Program-made: the position numbers and the translations under genes
Shown: piece after piece, positions 1-6,654 of the stretch
Layout of the letters: each line of letters opens with the position of its first letter
Numbering within the stretch: the first letter of the stretch is position 1
The notes under the pieces: model-generated
What the model saw: the letters and a program-made list of their open reading frames with translations, nothing else
Told to the model about the DNA's origin: nothing
Databases searched by the model: none
Assembly: GCA_964475385.1 (NCBI GenBank)
Contig: CAYYWV010000009.1
Location: 1 to 39,780 of the forward strand
From: CAYYWV01 sp964475385
Lineage (GTDB): Bacteria > Pseudomonadota > Alphaproteobacteria > JAAXGF01
Direction: 5' to 3'
Length of the DNA: 39,780 bases

Positions 1-33
1 CCCGGCGCATCGGATTGCGCGCCCTTTCGCCCC

Positions 34-1155
34 TTATTTTCCCTCGAAACGACCGGCCGCTGGCGTCCGTCCCATGCTGTGACGATCGAGCGCGACCGAC
101 TTGATCTGGGCGTAAACCGCCTTTCCCGGGACAAGGTCCAAGGCTTCGACCGATTTGCGCGTGATTCGCGCCCACAGCGGCGTCGAATCCTTTGCCGCGC
201 CGAGCGCGAGCAGCACATCGACATGAGGGCCGGGCTCTCCTCCGATATCGACGACCCGACCCGGGAGCACGTTGAGAACGCTGGTCTCTTCGGGAGGCTT
301 GAGAGAAAGCGAGACGTCTCGCGCGCGCACCCTGAGCCGCAGCCTTGCGCCGACCGGAAGATCGAGCCGGGCGACCATCAGCTCGCCTCCGCGGAAGACA
401 AGTCGCGTCAGCCCGTAAGTTACGTCGTGGGCGGCGACCGTCGCCGCGATCACCGCGCCGGCTTCGTGACGGCCGGTAAGCGGGCGAAGGTCGAGCCGGC
501 TCATGACGTCCTCGACCGGGCCGGTCGCGGCGACCTTGCCGTCGCTGAGCACCACCATGTGGTCGGCAAGCCGGATGACCTCGTCCATCACGTGGCTGAC
601 GTAGACGATCGGGATCGAAAGTTCTGCGCGGAGCCGCTCTACGAAGGCGAGAATCTCCTCCTTCCGCGGCGCGTCTAGCGAGGCGAGCGGCTCGTCCATC
701 AGAAGGATGCGAGGGTCGGTGAGCAGAGCGCGGCCGATGGCGACGCGCTGCTTCTCGCCGCCGGACAGGCCGCGGGGGCGTCGCTCGAGCAGCCCCTCGA
801 GCCCCAGAATCTCGACCACACGGTCGAAATCGACCGACCCACCGCTCCGCCGCATCCCGTAACGGAGATTGCGTTCGACATTAAGATGTGGAAATAACCT
901 ACTGTCTTGGAAGACATAACCGACTGATCGTTTCTCGGGGCGCAGGTTGATTCCGACGGCCGAATCGAACAGGGTTCGCCCGGCGACGACGATGCGTCCT
1001 TCGTCGGGCCGCGCAAGCCCGGCGATGAGGTCGATCAGCGTGGTCTTGCCGCTTCCCGAACGGCCGAAAAGGGCGGTGACGCCGGTCTCGTTCCAACGGA
1101 CCCGGACGTCGAGGCGAAAGCGGCCGAGCCGGCGGCGAACGTCGATGTCGATCAT
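34..1155 (-). CDS. modC: Molybdate ABC transporter ATP-binding protein ModC
   Basis: Cytoplasmic ATPase that powers molybdate import with ModB and ModA. The 373-residue product has a Walker A motif (GRSGSGKT, residues 31-38), an ABC signature (LSGGEKQR, 130-137), a Walker B motif (LLMDEP, 151-156) and a C-terminal TOBE/Mop-like oxyanion-binding domain from about residue 295. The length fits the ModC family. The start chosen is the ATG at 1155 (MIDID); the frame stays open far upstream, but that part runs antiphase through modB and is not ModC-like. It is the last gene of modABC, about 20 bases after modB. No ModE gene or Mo-box is visible. Function is assigned from the family and the operon; a related oxyanion such as tungstate is possible. 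Confidence 0.95.
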   Translation of the reverse strand: MIDIDVRRRLGRFRLDVRVRWNETGVTALFGRSGSGKTTLIDLIAGLARPDEGRIVVAGRTLFDSAVGINLRPEKRSVGYVFQDSRLFPHLNVERNLRYGMRRSGGSVDFDRVVEILGLEGLLERRPRGLSGGEKQRVAIGRALLTDPRILLMDEPLASLDAPRKEEILAFVERLRAELSIPIVYVSHVMDEVIRLADHMVVLSDGKVAATGPVEDVMSRLDLRPLTGRHEAGAVIAATVAAHDVTYGLTRLVFRGGELMVARLDLPVGARLRLRVRARDVSLSLKPPEETSVLNVLPGRVVDIGGEPGPHVDVLLALGAAKDSTPLWARITRKSVEALDLVPGKAVYAQIKSVALDRHSMGRTPAAGRFEGK

Positions 1156-1175
1156 GGCGTCATCCGGGACTGCTC

Positions 1176-1871
1176 CTAGCGCTCTTCGAGACGGGCCCGC
1201 ATCCGGCGCGCGAGCAGGGATGACAAGGCGAGCGCGCCGAGGGCGAGCAGAAACGAGATCACGACAAGCCGCATCGCAGGCCCTTCGCCGCCGGGGGTCT
1301 GGACCAGCGAGTAAAGCGCAAGCGGCAGCGTGCGGGTCTCGCCGGGGATGTTCGAGACGAAGGTGATGGTCGCGCCGAACTCGCCGAGCGAGCGGGCGAA
1401 GCCGAGCACCGCGCCGGTCAGCACGCCGGGAAGCGCAAGCGGCAGCGTGATCGTGAACGCGACCCGCAACCGGCCTGCGCCCAGGGTGCGAGCCGCGGTC
1501 TCGATCCGCCGGTCGACGAGTTCCAGGGCGAGCCGAATGGCCCGCACCATAAGGGGAAAGGCCATCACCGCCGAGGCCAGCGCGGCGCCTTTCCAGGTGA
1601 AAGCGACGACGATGCCGAAGGTCTCGTAAAGCCAGGCCCCGATCGCCCCGTTGCGCCCGAACAGGACGAGGAGAATGTAGCCCACCGCCACAGGCGGGAT
1701 CACCAGCGGCGCATGCACCAGACCGTCGAGAAGGGTCTTTCCCGGAAAGTCGCACCGCGCGAGCAGCCAGGCGATCGCGATTCCGAACGGCAGGCTTGCG
1801 AGCACACAGGCCACCGCCACGCGAAGGCTGAGCGCGAGCGCCTCGACCTCGATCGGGGTCAGGATGGGCAC
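1176..1871 (-). CDS. modB: Molybdate ABC transporter permease ModB
   Basis: Inner-membrane permease of the molybdate importer. The 231 residues hold about five hydrophobic segments (for example around 16-36, 52-71 and 84-104) and the permease loop with the conserved G-A-x-L-G-F-A-R-S-L-G-E-F-G-A motif near residues 153-167, which docks on the ATPase. The start is a GTG at 1871 that lies inside the 3' end of modA (13-base overlap), which suggests translational coupling. Length is typical of ModB. Function follows from the family plus position between modA and modC. Confidence 0.95.
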   Translation of the reverse strand: MPILTPIEVEALALSLRVAVACVLASLPFGIAIAWLLARCDFPGKTLLDGLVHAPLVIPPVAVGYILLVLFGRNGAIGAWLYETFGIVVAFTWKGAALASAVMAFPLMVRAIRLALELVDRRIETAARTLGAGRLRVAFTITLPLALPGVLTGAVLGFARSLGEFGATITFVSNIPGETRTLPLALYSLVQTPGGEGPAMRLVVISFLLALGALALSSLLARRMRARLEER

Positions 1872-2704
1872 GCGGCGTCCAGCGCGGTTGTGAACCCGAG
1901 CGTTCTGGCCACTGAGCGCCCGGTCGGTCCACTCAGATAGGCGAGAAAATCAGTAGCCGCCGGTATGGTCGAGCGCGCAAGCCTAGCCGCCGGGTAGACG
2001 ATAGGAGCGTGGCTTTCGGGCGGAAAGATCCCGACCACGCGCACCCGCTCGCTGATGGCGGCGTCGGTGGCGTAGACGATTCCGGCCGCGACCTCGCCCC
2101 GGTCGACCAGGGCGAGCGCCGCGCGCACGTCGGCCGCGCGCACCAGGTACGGGGCGACGGCGCGCCATACGCCCAGCCGCGTGAGCGCTTCGCGAGCGTA
2201 AAGCCCCGCCGGCACGTGGTCGGGATCGGCGATCGCGAGGCGATCCCGACCGAGCGCCGCGGCGAGCGGGAAGCCCTGTTCGATGACGAGCGAGAAGGGC
2301 CGCGCTATGGGCGCGATCAGCGCCAGCCGGTTGCCGAAGAGATTGCAGCGCGACGCGGGATCGACCAGCCCGCGGGCGGCGAGTTCGTCCATCCAGCGCC
2401 GGTCGGCGGAGATGTAGAGATCGGCCGGCGCGCCGTTTTCGATCTGGCGCGCAAGGAGCGAGCTCGCGGCGAACGCGGTCTTGACCGCGATCCCGGTCTC
2501 GGCGGTGAAGCGCTCGGCGAGTCTGGAGACGACCTCGGTCGTGCTCGCCGCTGCGAACACGAGCACCTGCTCGGCGGCCGCGGCCGGGACCGCGAGGCCC
2601 GCGAGAAGGGCGGCCGACAAGAAACAACGGCGGAACAAGATGGAGGCGGCCGACAGCGCGCGCAAAAGGTTAACCTTTCTGGCAACGCGAGGAATCAGGC
2701 GCAT
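1859..2704 (-). CDS. modA: Molybdate-binding periplasmic protein ModA
   Basis: Periplasmic substrate-binding protein of the molybdate ABC importer. The mature part begins near EQVLVFAAAST, matching the ModA start with its serine/threonine oxyanion-binding residues; D-L-Y-I-S-A-D and the late G-I-V-Y-A-T-D segment are also family hallmarks. A signal peptide with an AAAA cleavage region precedes it. The start is uncertain: the ATG at 2704 has no good ribosome site and gives a long N-region, while a TTG at 2665 has AAAGG eight bases upstream and gives a more normal signal peptide (268 residues). The ATG overlaps the stop of the putative znuA fragment at 2695-2697, so modABC may be read on from znuA. 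Confidence 0.93.
   Translation of the reverse strand: MRLIPRVARKVNLLRALSAASILFRRCFLSAALLAGLAVPAAAAEQVLVFAAASTTEVVSRLAERFTAETGIAVKTAFAASSLLARQIENGAPADLYISADRRWMDELAARGLVDPASRCNLFGNRLALIAPIARPFSLVIEQGFPLAAALGRDRLAIADPDHVPAGLYAREALTRLGVWRAVAPYLVRAADVRAALALVDRGEVAAGIVYATDAAISERVRVVGIFPPESHAPIVYPAARLARSTIPAATDFLAYLSGPTGRSVARTLGFTTALDAACPS
2665..2678. repeat. Perfect 14-base palindrome at the znuA/modA junction
   Basis: AAAGGTTAACCTTT reads the same on both strands. On the minus strand its AAAGG half is also the best ribosome-binding site for the alternative TTG start of modA at 2665. It does not resemble the ModE box known from enterobacteria. It could be an operator or simply chance; I cannot assign a binding protein. 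Confidence 0.4.
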
Positions 2705-2845
2705 TTGCGCGCAAGGGGACGGAATCTGTCAAGCCTCTTCGTTATGGTTATGGGGCCGACCGGCCCAGCCGCGCCGCGCGCAAGGCAGGCCGCGAGCCCC
2801 TCGGCGAGAGCGCGCAACAGCGCCCCATACGCGCCCGGGTGAAAT
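2695..2845 (-). CDS. znuA: Partial CDS: likely C-terminus of zinc-binding protein ZnuA, cut by the assembly gap
   Basis: Reading away from the gap on the minus strand, one frame is open for 49 codons (2844 to 2698) and stops with TGA at 2697-2695. It starts FHPGAYGALLRALAEGLAAC and continues LARG. This resembles the last helix of ZnuA proteins, where a Y..LLR.LA..LA.CL pattern ends the protein and the cysteine forms a conserved disulfide (E. coli ZnuA ends ASCLKGD). A further 27 residues follow the cysteine region, more than usual. The position is right: no other ZnuA is in the window, zur-znuC-znuB starts just across the gap, and znuA is commonly divergent from these genes. The assignment rests on about 20 residues, so it is an inference. 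Confidence 0.58.
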
Positions 2846-2945
2846 NNNNNNNNNNNNNNNNNNNNNNNNNNNNNNNNNNNNNNNNNNNNNNNNNNNNNNN
2901 NNNNNNNNNNNNNNNNNNNNNNNNNNNNNNNNNNNNNNNNNNNNN
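2846..2945. other. Assembly gap (100 N)
   Basis: Exactly 100 undetermined bases, the conventional filler for a gap of unknown size. If the fragment on its left is znuA, roughly 0.8-1 kb of coding sequence plus part of the divergent promoter is missing here, so the true distance is larger than shown. Confidence 0.99.
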
Positions 2946-2950
2946 ATACG

Positions 2951-2970
2951 ATAGTGCATATGCATATTTG
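2951..2970. promoter_or_regulatory. Candidate Zur operator upstream of zur
   Basis: Two overlapping 10-base palindromes, TGCATATGCA (2955-2964) and ATATGCATAT (2958-2967), sit in an AT-rich patch 26-38 bases before the zur start. An AT-rich dyad here fits autoregulation of zur-znuCB by Zur, but it does not match the enterobacterial or rhizobial Zur box (GTTATAATATAAC type), so the assignment is tentative. Confidence 0.35.
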
Positions 2971-2992
2971 TTTTTGGGCAAGGAGTTAGGCC

Positions 2993-3511
2993 ATGGTCAT
3001 ACAAACGCCGTTCCCTGATCGCGAGCGGCACGATCACGGCCGGTGCATGGCCGAGGCGCTCGCGGCGGCAAGCCAGATCTGCGCGCGCCGCGGGGCGCGG
3101 CTCACCCGGCTTCGGCGCGAGGTGCTCGCCATCCTGTGGCGCGGGCATGCGCCGCAAGGGGCCTATGCGATCCTCGATGCGCTGCGGCGCGAAGGACGCC
3201 GCGCCGCGCCGCCCACCGTATACCGGGCGCTCGACTTTCTGCTCGCCCACGGACTCGTCCACCGCATCGAATCGCGAAACGCCTATGTCGGCTGCCCTGA
3301 CCCCCATCGTCCGCACGAAGGGCATTTCCTGATCTGCGCGGGCTGCGGGGATGCGGCCGAGCTCGGCGGCGAGCGCATTCGCGAGGCGATCCGGGCCGAC
3401 GCTCGCGCGCTCGGCTTTCGGGTCACGGGCGAGACCGTCGAGATCACGGGGCTCTGCGCCCGCTGTCAGGAGGCTTCCCCGGAGACGACTGTCTCGGAGG
3501 CTATGAAGTGA
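2993..3511 (+). CDS. zur: Zinc uptake regulator Zur (Fur family)
   Basis: Zinc-sensing transcriptional repressor of zinc uptake genes. The 172-residue protein has the Fur-family winged helix with the recognition region PPTVYRALDFLLAHGLVH (73-90), a histidine-rich metal segment (H105, H108, H111) and two CxxC pairs (C115/C118 and C155/C158) that form the structural zinc site. The GRCMAEALAAA start and the short dimer domain favour Zur over Fur, and the adjacent znuC and znuB make this nearly certain. The ATG at 2993 has AAGGAG at 2980-2985, seven bases away. The stop overlaps the znuC start by one base. Confidence 0.92.
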   Translation: MVIQTPFPDRERHDHGRCMAEALAAASQICARRGARLTRLRREVLAILWRGHAPQGAYAILDALRREGRRAAPPTVYRALDFLLAHGLVHRIESRNAYVGCPDPHRPHEGHFLICAGCGDAAELGGERIREAIRADARALGFRVTGETVEITGLCARCQEASPETTVSEAMK

Positions 3512-4380
3512 TGGGGGCGGCCGGGAAGCCCGCGCCTGCGCCGGATCTGCTCGCCGCCGCCGACGAGGTGGTCGTACGGCTCGACGGCCATGTCGTTCTC
3601 GAGAACGTTACGCTCGCCGTTCATGAAGGCGAAATCGTCACCTTGATCGGACCCAACGGATCGGGCAAGACGACCCTAGTCCGGGCTCTTCTTGGGTTGA
3701 TCTCGCCCGAGGGGGGCGCCGTTTACCGACGGCCGGGTCTCCGCGTCGGCTACATGCCGCAGCGGCTCGCCGTGGACGAGACCCTTCCGCTTACGGTCGC
3801 GCGTTTCCTCGCCCTTTCCGAATCTTCCCGGCCGCTTTGGCGCGGCGGAAGCGGGGCTGCGCTCCGCCACCGAATCGCGACCGCCCTCGCCGAAGCGGGG
3901 GCTCTCGGGCTCGTCGAGCGGCCGCTCTGTCGTCTTTCGACAGGGGAGCTCCAGCGCGTCCTGCTCGCGCGGGCGCTCGCCCGCGCCCCCGACCTTCTGG
4001 TCCTCGACGAGCCCGTGCAAGGGGTCGACGTGACCGGTCAGGCCGAACTCTACGCCTTGATCGCGCGGATTCGCGACCGCCGAGGCTGCGGGGTTCTGAT
4101 GGTCTCGCACGATCTTCACCTGGTCATGGCGGCGACCGATACGGTGGTTTGCCTCAATCGCCACGTCTGCTGCACCGGACGGCCCGAGGCGGTGAGCCGG
4201 GATCCTGCCTATCTCGCGCTGTTCGGCCCCGCCGCCCGCGAGATCGCGGTCTACGCCCACGTCCACGATCACCGCCACGACCCGGCCGGCGCCGTTGTGG
4301 CGGGCCCCGGCGCCCAGGCCGCCGATACGGCGGCTAAGGGCGGCGAGCCCGCCCGCCACCACGAGAAATCCCATGGATGA
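3511..4380 (+). CDS. znuC: Zinc ABC transporter ATP-binding protein ZnuC
   Basis: ATPase of the high-affinity zinc importer ZnuABC. It shows Walker A (GPNGSGKT, 47-54), the signature LSTGELQR (142-149), Walker B with LDEP (165-168) and the H-loop in VSHDLH. The C-terminus carries histidine-rich stretches (HVHDHRHD, then HHEKSHG), common in zinc-system ATPases. The start taken is the ATG at 3511, which shares its A with the zur stop and has GGAGG about ten bases upstream; a GTG at 3508 is a possible alternative. The end overlaps znuB by eight bases. The product is 289 residues. Confidence 0.93.
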   Translation: MGAAGKPAPAPDLLAAADEVVVRLDGHVVLENVTLAVHEGEIVTLIGPNGSGKTTLVRALLGLISPEGGAVYRRPGLRVGYMPQRLAVDETLPLTVARFLALSESSRPLWRGGSGAALRHRIATALAEAGALGLVERPLCRLSTGELQRVLLARALARAPDLLVLDEPVQGVDVTGQAELYALIARIRDRRGCGVLMVSHDLHLVMAATDTVVCLNRHVCCTGRPEAVSRDPAYLALFGPAAREIAVYAHVHDHRHDPAGAVVAGPGAQAADTAAKGGEPARHHEKSHG

Positions 4381-5200
4381 TTCCTTGATCCGCGCGCTTC
4401 TCGGCGGGCTCGGCATGGCCGTGGTCGCGGGGCCGTTCGGAGCCTTCGTGCTGTGGCGGCGGATGGCTTATTTCGGCGTCGCCATGGCGCATTCGGCGCT
4501 GCTTGGGGTCGCGCTCGGTTTCCTGATCGGCCTCGACCTCGACCTCGCAATCATCGTCGTCAGCGTCTTCATGGCCCTGCTCGTCGTCGCGCTCGAGCAT
4601 CAACGCGCGCTCGCCACCGATACGGCGCTCGGCATCGTGGCCCACGGCGCGCTCGCCGCCGGGCTGATCGCGATCGCATTCCTTCAAGGGGTGCGCGTCG
4701 ATCTCGAAGCCTATCTGTTCGGCGATATTCTTGCGACTTCGGGAAGCGATCTGGCGCGAATTTATATCGGCGGGGGAATCGCGCTCGCCTTTCTGGCCGC
4801 GCTCTGGCGGCCGCTGCTCGCCGCCACCGTGCACGAGGAACTGGCCCGCGTTGAAGGGGTGGCGGTCGGGGCCGTTCGGCTCGCATTCACTGTGCTGTTC
4901 GCCGTGGTCGTCGCCGTCGGGCTCAAGGTCGCGGGCCTGCTGCTCGTCACCTCGCTTCTGATCGTGCCTGCCGCGGCGGCGCGGCGGATCGCGGCGACCC
5001 CGGGGGGCATGGCTGCGGGGGCGAGCGCCATCGGGTGCCTTGCGGTGGGCGGCGGGCTTTACGGCTCCCTCGTTTGGGGCGCGCCGGCCGGGCCTGCGAT
5101 CGTGGTCGCGGCGATCGCGATCTTCGCCCTGGCGAGCGGGCTTGCGGTCCTGCTTGCCCGACTCAGGGCGGCGGCCGCCCCTCGCGATTTCGTGAAGTGA
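4373..5200 (+). CDS. znuB: Zinc ABC transporter permease ZnuB
   Basis: Inner-membrane permease of the zinc importer. The 275-residue product has about eight hydrophobic segments and the ABC-3 family patterns: GPFGAFVLWRRMAYFGVAMAH near the N-terminus, then FGDIL, a VEGV loop and KVAGLLLVTSLLIVPAAAAR. The start is the ATG at 4373 inside the end of znuC; the frame is open for 26 more codons upstream, but that stretch is low-complexity and overlaps znuC. Together with zur and znuC it forms a three-gene overlapping operon that lacks znuA on the same strand. Confidence 0.93.
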   Translation: MDDSLIRALLGGLGMAVVAGPFGAFVLWRRMAYFGVAMAHSALLGVALGFLIGLDLDLAIIVVSVFMALLVVALEHQRALATDTALGIVAHGALAAGLIAIAFLQGVRVDLEAYLFGDILATSGSDLARIYIGGGIALAFLAALWRPLLAATVHEELARVEGVAVGAVRLAFTVLFAVVVAVGLKVAGLLLVTSLLIVPAAAARRIAATPGGMAAGASAIGCLAVGGGLYGSLVWGAPAGPAIVVAAIAIFALASGLAVLLARLRAAAAPRDFVK

Positions 5201-5277
5201 ACGTCCCGGCCGGAAAGGCTCCGAAGCCCCTTTCCCCGGACCTTGGCCATTGGAGAAGGGCGTATCGGAGTTCGCGC

Positions 5278-5323
5278 CTTAAAATCTTGTTTTAAGAGAT
5301 TGAATGACTGAAAACTCTCTTAA
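5278..5323. repeat. Two interlocking inverted repeats upstream of aapJ
   Basis: CTTAAAA (5278-5284) pairs with TTTTAAG (5290-5296) over a five-base loop. The right arm overlaps TTAAGAGA (5292-5299), which is the exact reverse complement of TCTCTTAA (5316-5323). The middle arm can therefore pair with only one partner at a time. In RNA this would be two exclusive hairpins; in DNA it could be two operator dyads. The role is unknown. Confidence 0.5.
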
Positions 5324-5371
5324 GCGGACAAAGCGCCCGCGGAGCCCCGTCCGGAAGTTGCGGGCGCGCGC

Positions 5372-5399
5372 TTGACGGCAACTGTTGCTGTGCTAACGT
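5372..5399 (+). promoter_or_regulatory. Candidate aapJ promoter with a palindrome in its spacer
   Basis: TTGACG (5372-5377) is a good -35 box. TAACGT (5394-5399), 16 bases later, is a poor but possible -10 box. The spacer contains GCAAC-T-GTTGC (5378-5388), a perfect dyad around one base, where a repressor could bind. No sigma-54 type GG-N10-GC box was seen. Long leader: about 120 bases to aapJ. Confidence 0.33.
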
Positions 5400-5527
5400 T
5401 CTCGGCGGCGAGGTCAAAAGGCGTTTGACGCGGGGCGAACGATGCGGCAATGATCGCCGAAAAGCCGTTAGGCGGCCCAAAAACGCCCGCCACCACGCCA
5501 TAGGGTTTAAACAGGGAGCGTCATCCA

Positions 5528-6556
5528 ATGAGACCACTTTTTGTCGTAGCGGCCACTGCGGCGTTCGCCGTGATGGTCGCAGGGGGGACCGCCAATGCCC
5601 AGCAAACGCTGAAGGACGTCAGGCAGAAGGGCTTTCTGACGTGCGGCGTAGGCACGGGGACGACTCCGGGCTTCGCCTATCTCGATAACTCGGGCAAATG
5701 GACCGGCGTCGACGTCGACGTCTGCCGCGCCGTCGCGGCGGCGGTCTTCGGCGATAACACGAAGGTCAAGTACATCCCGACCACCGCCAAAGAGCGTTTC
5801 ACGGCGCTTCAGTCGGGCGAGGTCGACATGCTGTCGCGGACCACGACCTGGACCTTCATGCGCGACGTCAACCTTGGCTTTGACTTCATGGGCGTCAATT
5901 ACTACGACGGCCAGGGCTTCATGGTCCGCAAGGATCTCGGCGTGAAAAGCGCGCTCGAGCTCGATGGCGCGACGGTCTGCGTGACCACGGGCACGACGAC
6001 AGAGCTCAACCTCACCGACTTCTTCCGCGCCAACAACATGAAGCTCAACCCGGTGGTGTTCGAGCGGGCCGAAGAGACCAAGAACGCATACGTCGCCGGC
6101 CGGTGCGACGCCTACACCACGGATTCCTCGGGTCTCGCCGGCATTCGCGCGACGCTGCCCAATCCGGACGATCACATCATCCTTCCCGAGCTGATCTCGA
6201 AGGAGCCGCTGGGGCCGGTCGTTCGTCATGGAGACAATCAGTGGGGCGATATCGTTCGCTGGTCGCTGAACGCCATGATCGTGGCCGAGGAGCTCGGCGT
6301 TACTTCGGCCAACGTCGATGATATGCGCGCCAACAGCAAGAACCCGGAGATCCGGCGGATGCTTGGCGTCGAGGGCGACTTCGGCCCGATGTTCGGCCTC
6401 AGCACCGACTGGGCCTACAACATCATCAAGCAGGTCGGCAACTACGGCGAAAGCTTCGAGCGCAACATCGGCGTCAACACGCCGCTCGGGCTTCCCCGGG
6501 GCCTGAACCAGCTTTGGAACAAGGGCGGCATCCTTTACGCACCGCCGTTCCGTTGA
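5528..6556 (+). CDS. aapJ: General L-amino-acid-binding periplasmic protein AapJ
   Basis: Periplasmic solute-binding protein for the broad-range L-amino-acid ABC importer (AapJ/BztA type). The 342 residues start with a signal peptide (cleavage likely after ANA, residue 24), then show family patterns: GFLTCGVGTGTTPGFAYLD, WTGVDVDVCRAVAAAVFGD, and CVTTGTTTELNLTDFF in the second lobe. The length is that of AapJ, longer than single-amino-acid binders of about 260 residues. AGGGAG lies nine bases before the ATG. First gene of aapJQMP; a strong hairpin after it probably limits read-through so that the binding protein is made in excess. Confidence 0.95.
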   Translation: MRPLFVVAATAAFAVMVAGGTANAQQTLKDVRQKGFLTCGVGTGTTPGFAYLDNSGKWTGVDVDVCRAVAAAVFGDNTKVKYIPTTAKERFTALQSGEVDMLSRTTTWTFMRDVNLGFDFMGVNYYDGQGFMVRKDLGVKSALELDGATVCVTTGTTTELNLTDFFRANNMKLNPVVFERAEETKNAYVAGRCDAYTTDSSGLAGIRATLPNPDDHIILPELISKEPLGPVVRHGDNQWGDIVRWSLNAMIVAEELGVTSANVDDMRANSKNPEIRRMLGVEGDFGPMFGLSTDWAYNIIKQVGNYGESFERNIGVNTPLGLPRGLNQLWNKGGILYAPPFR

Positions 6557-6578
6557 TCGGCGCTATTCGCTGACGGCA

Positions 6579-6609
6579 GGGCATGCCCGGTCCGAGATCG
6601 GGCATGCCC
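6579..6609 (+). terminator. Hairpin between aapJ and aapQ, likely attenuator or mRNA stabiliser
   Basis: GGGCATGCCCG (6579-6589) and CGGGCATGCCC (6599-6609) form a perfect 11-base-pair stem with a nine-base loop. There is no U-run, so it is not a classic terminator. Hairpins at this place, between binding protein and permease, are known in other ABC operons to protect the upstream mRNA and reduce downstream expression. Each arm also contains its own palindrome, GGGCATGCCC. Confidence 0.6.
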
Positions 6610-6654
6610 CGGCCGTTTAGCCACTCCTCGGCGGCATGGCGATAGAGTTGCCCA

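Larger units (their letters stand above)
5201..5527. other. 327-base spacer between znuB and aapJ
   Basis: No credible gene. From left to right: a weak hairpin after znuB (GGAAAGG 5212-5218 with CCTTTCC 5229-5235, no T-run); an AT-rich patch with two interlocking inverted repeats (5278-5323); a candidate aapJ promoter near 5372-5399 with a small palindrome in its spacer; and the aapJ ribosome site AGGGAG (5513-5518). Its base composition is clearly lower in GC than the flanking genes around 5278-5325. Confidence 0.7.

Noticed and set aside
2729..3325. Minus-strand frames that read through the 100 N and into zur
   Set aside because: They exist only because N codons are read as open; they are out of frame with the ZnuA-like end and antisense to zur.
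5212..5235. Hairpin after znuB as a terminator
   Set aside because: Seven-base-pair stem with a ten-base loop and no T-run; noted only as part of the spacer.
5292..5537. 81-codon minus-strand frame in the znuB-aapJ spacer
   Set aside because: No family resemblance, overlaps the inverted repeats, the candidate promoter and the aapJ start.
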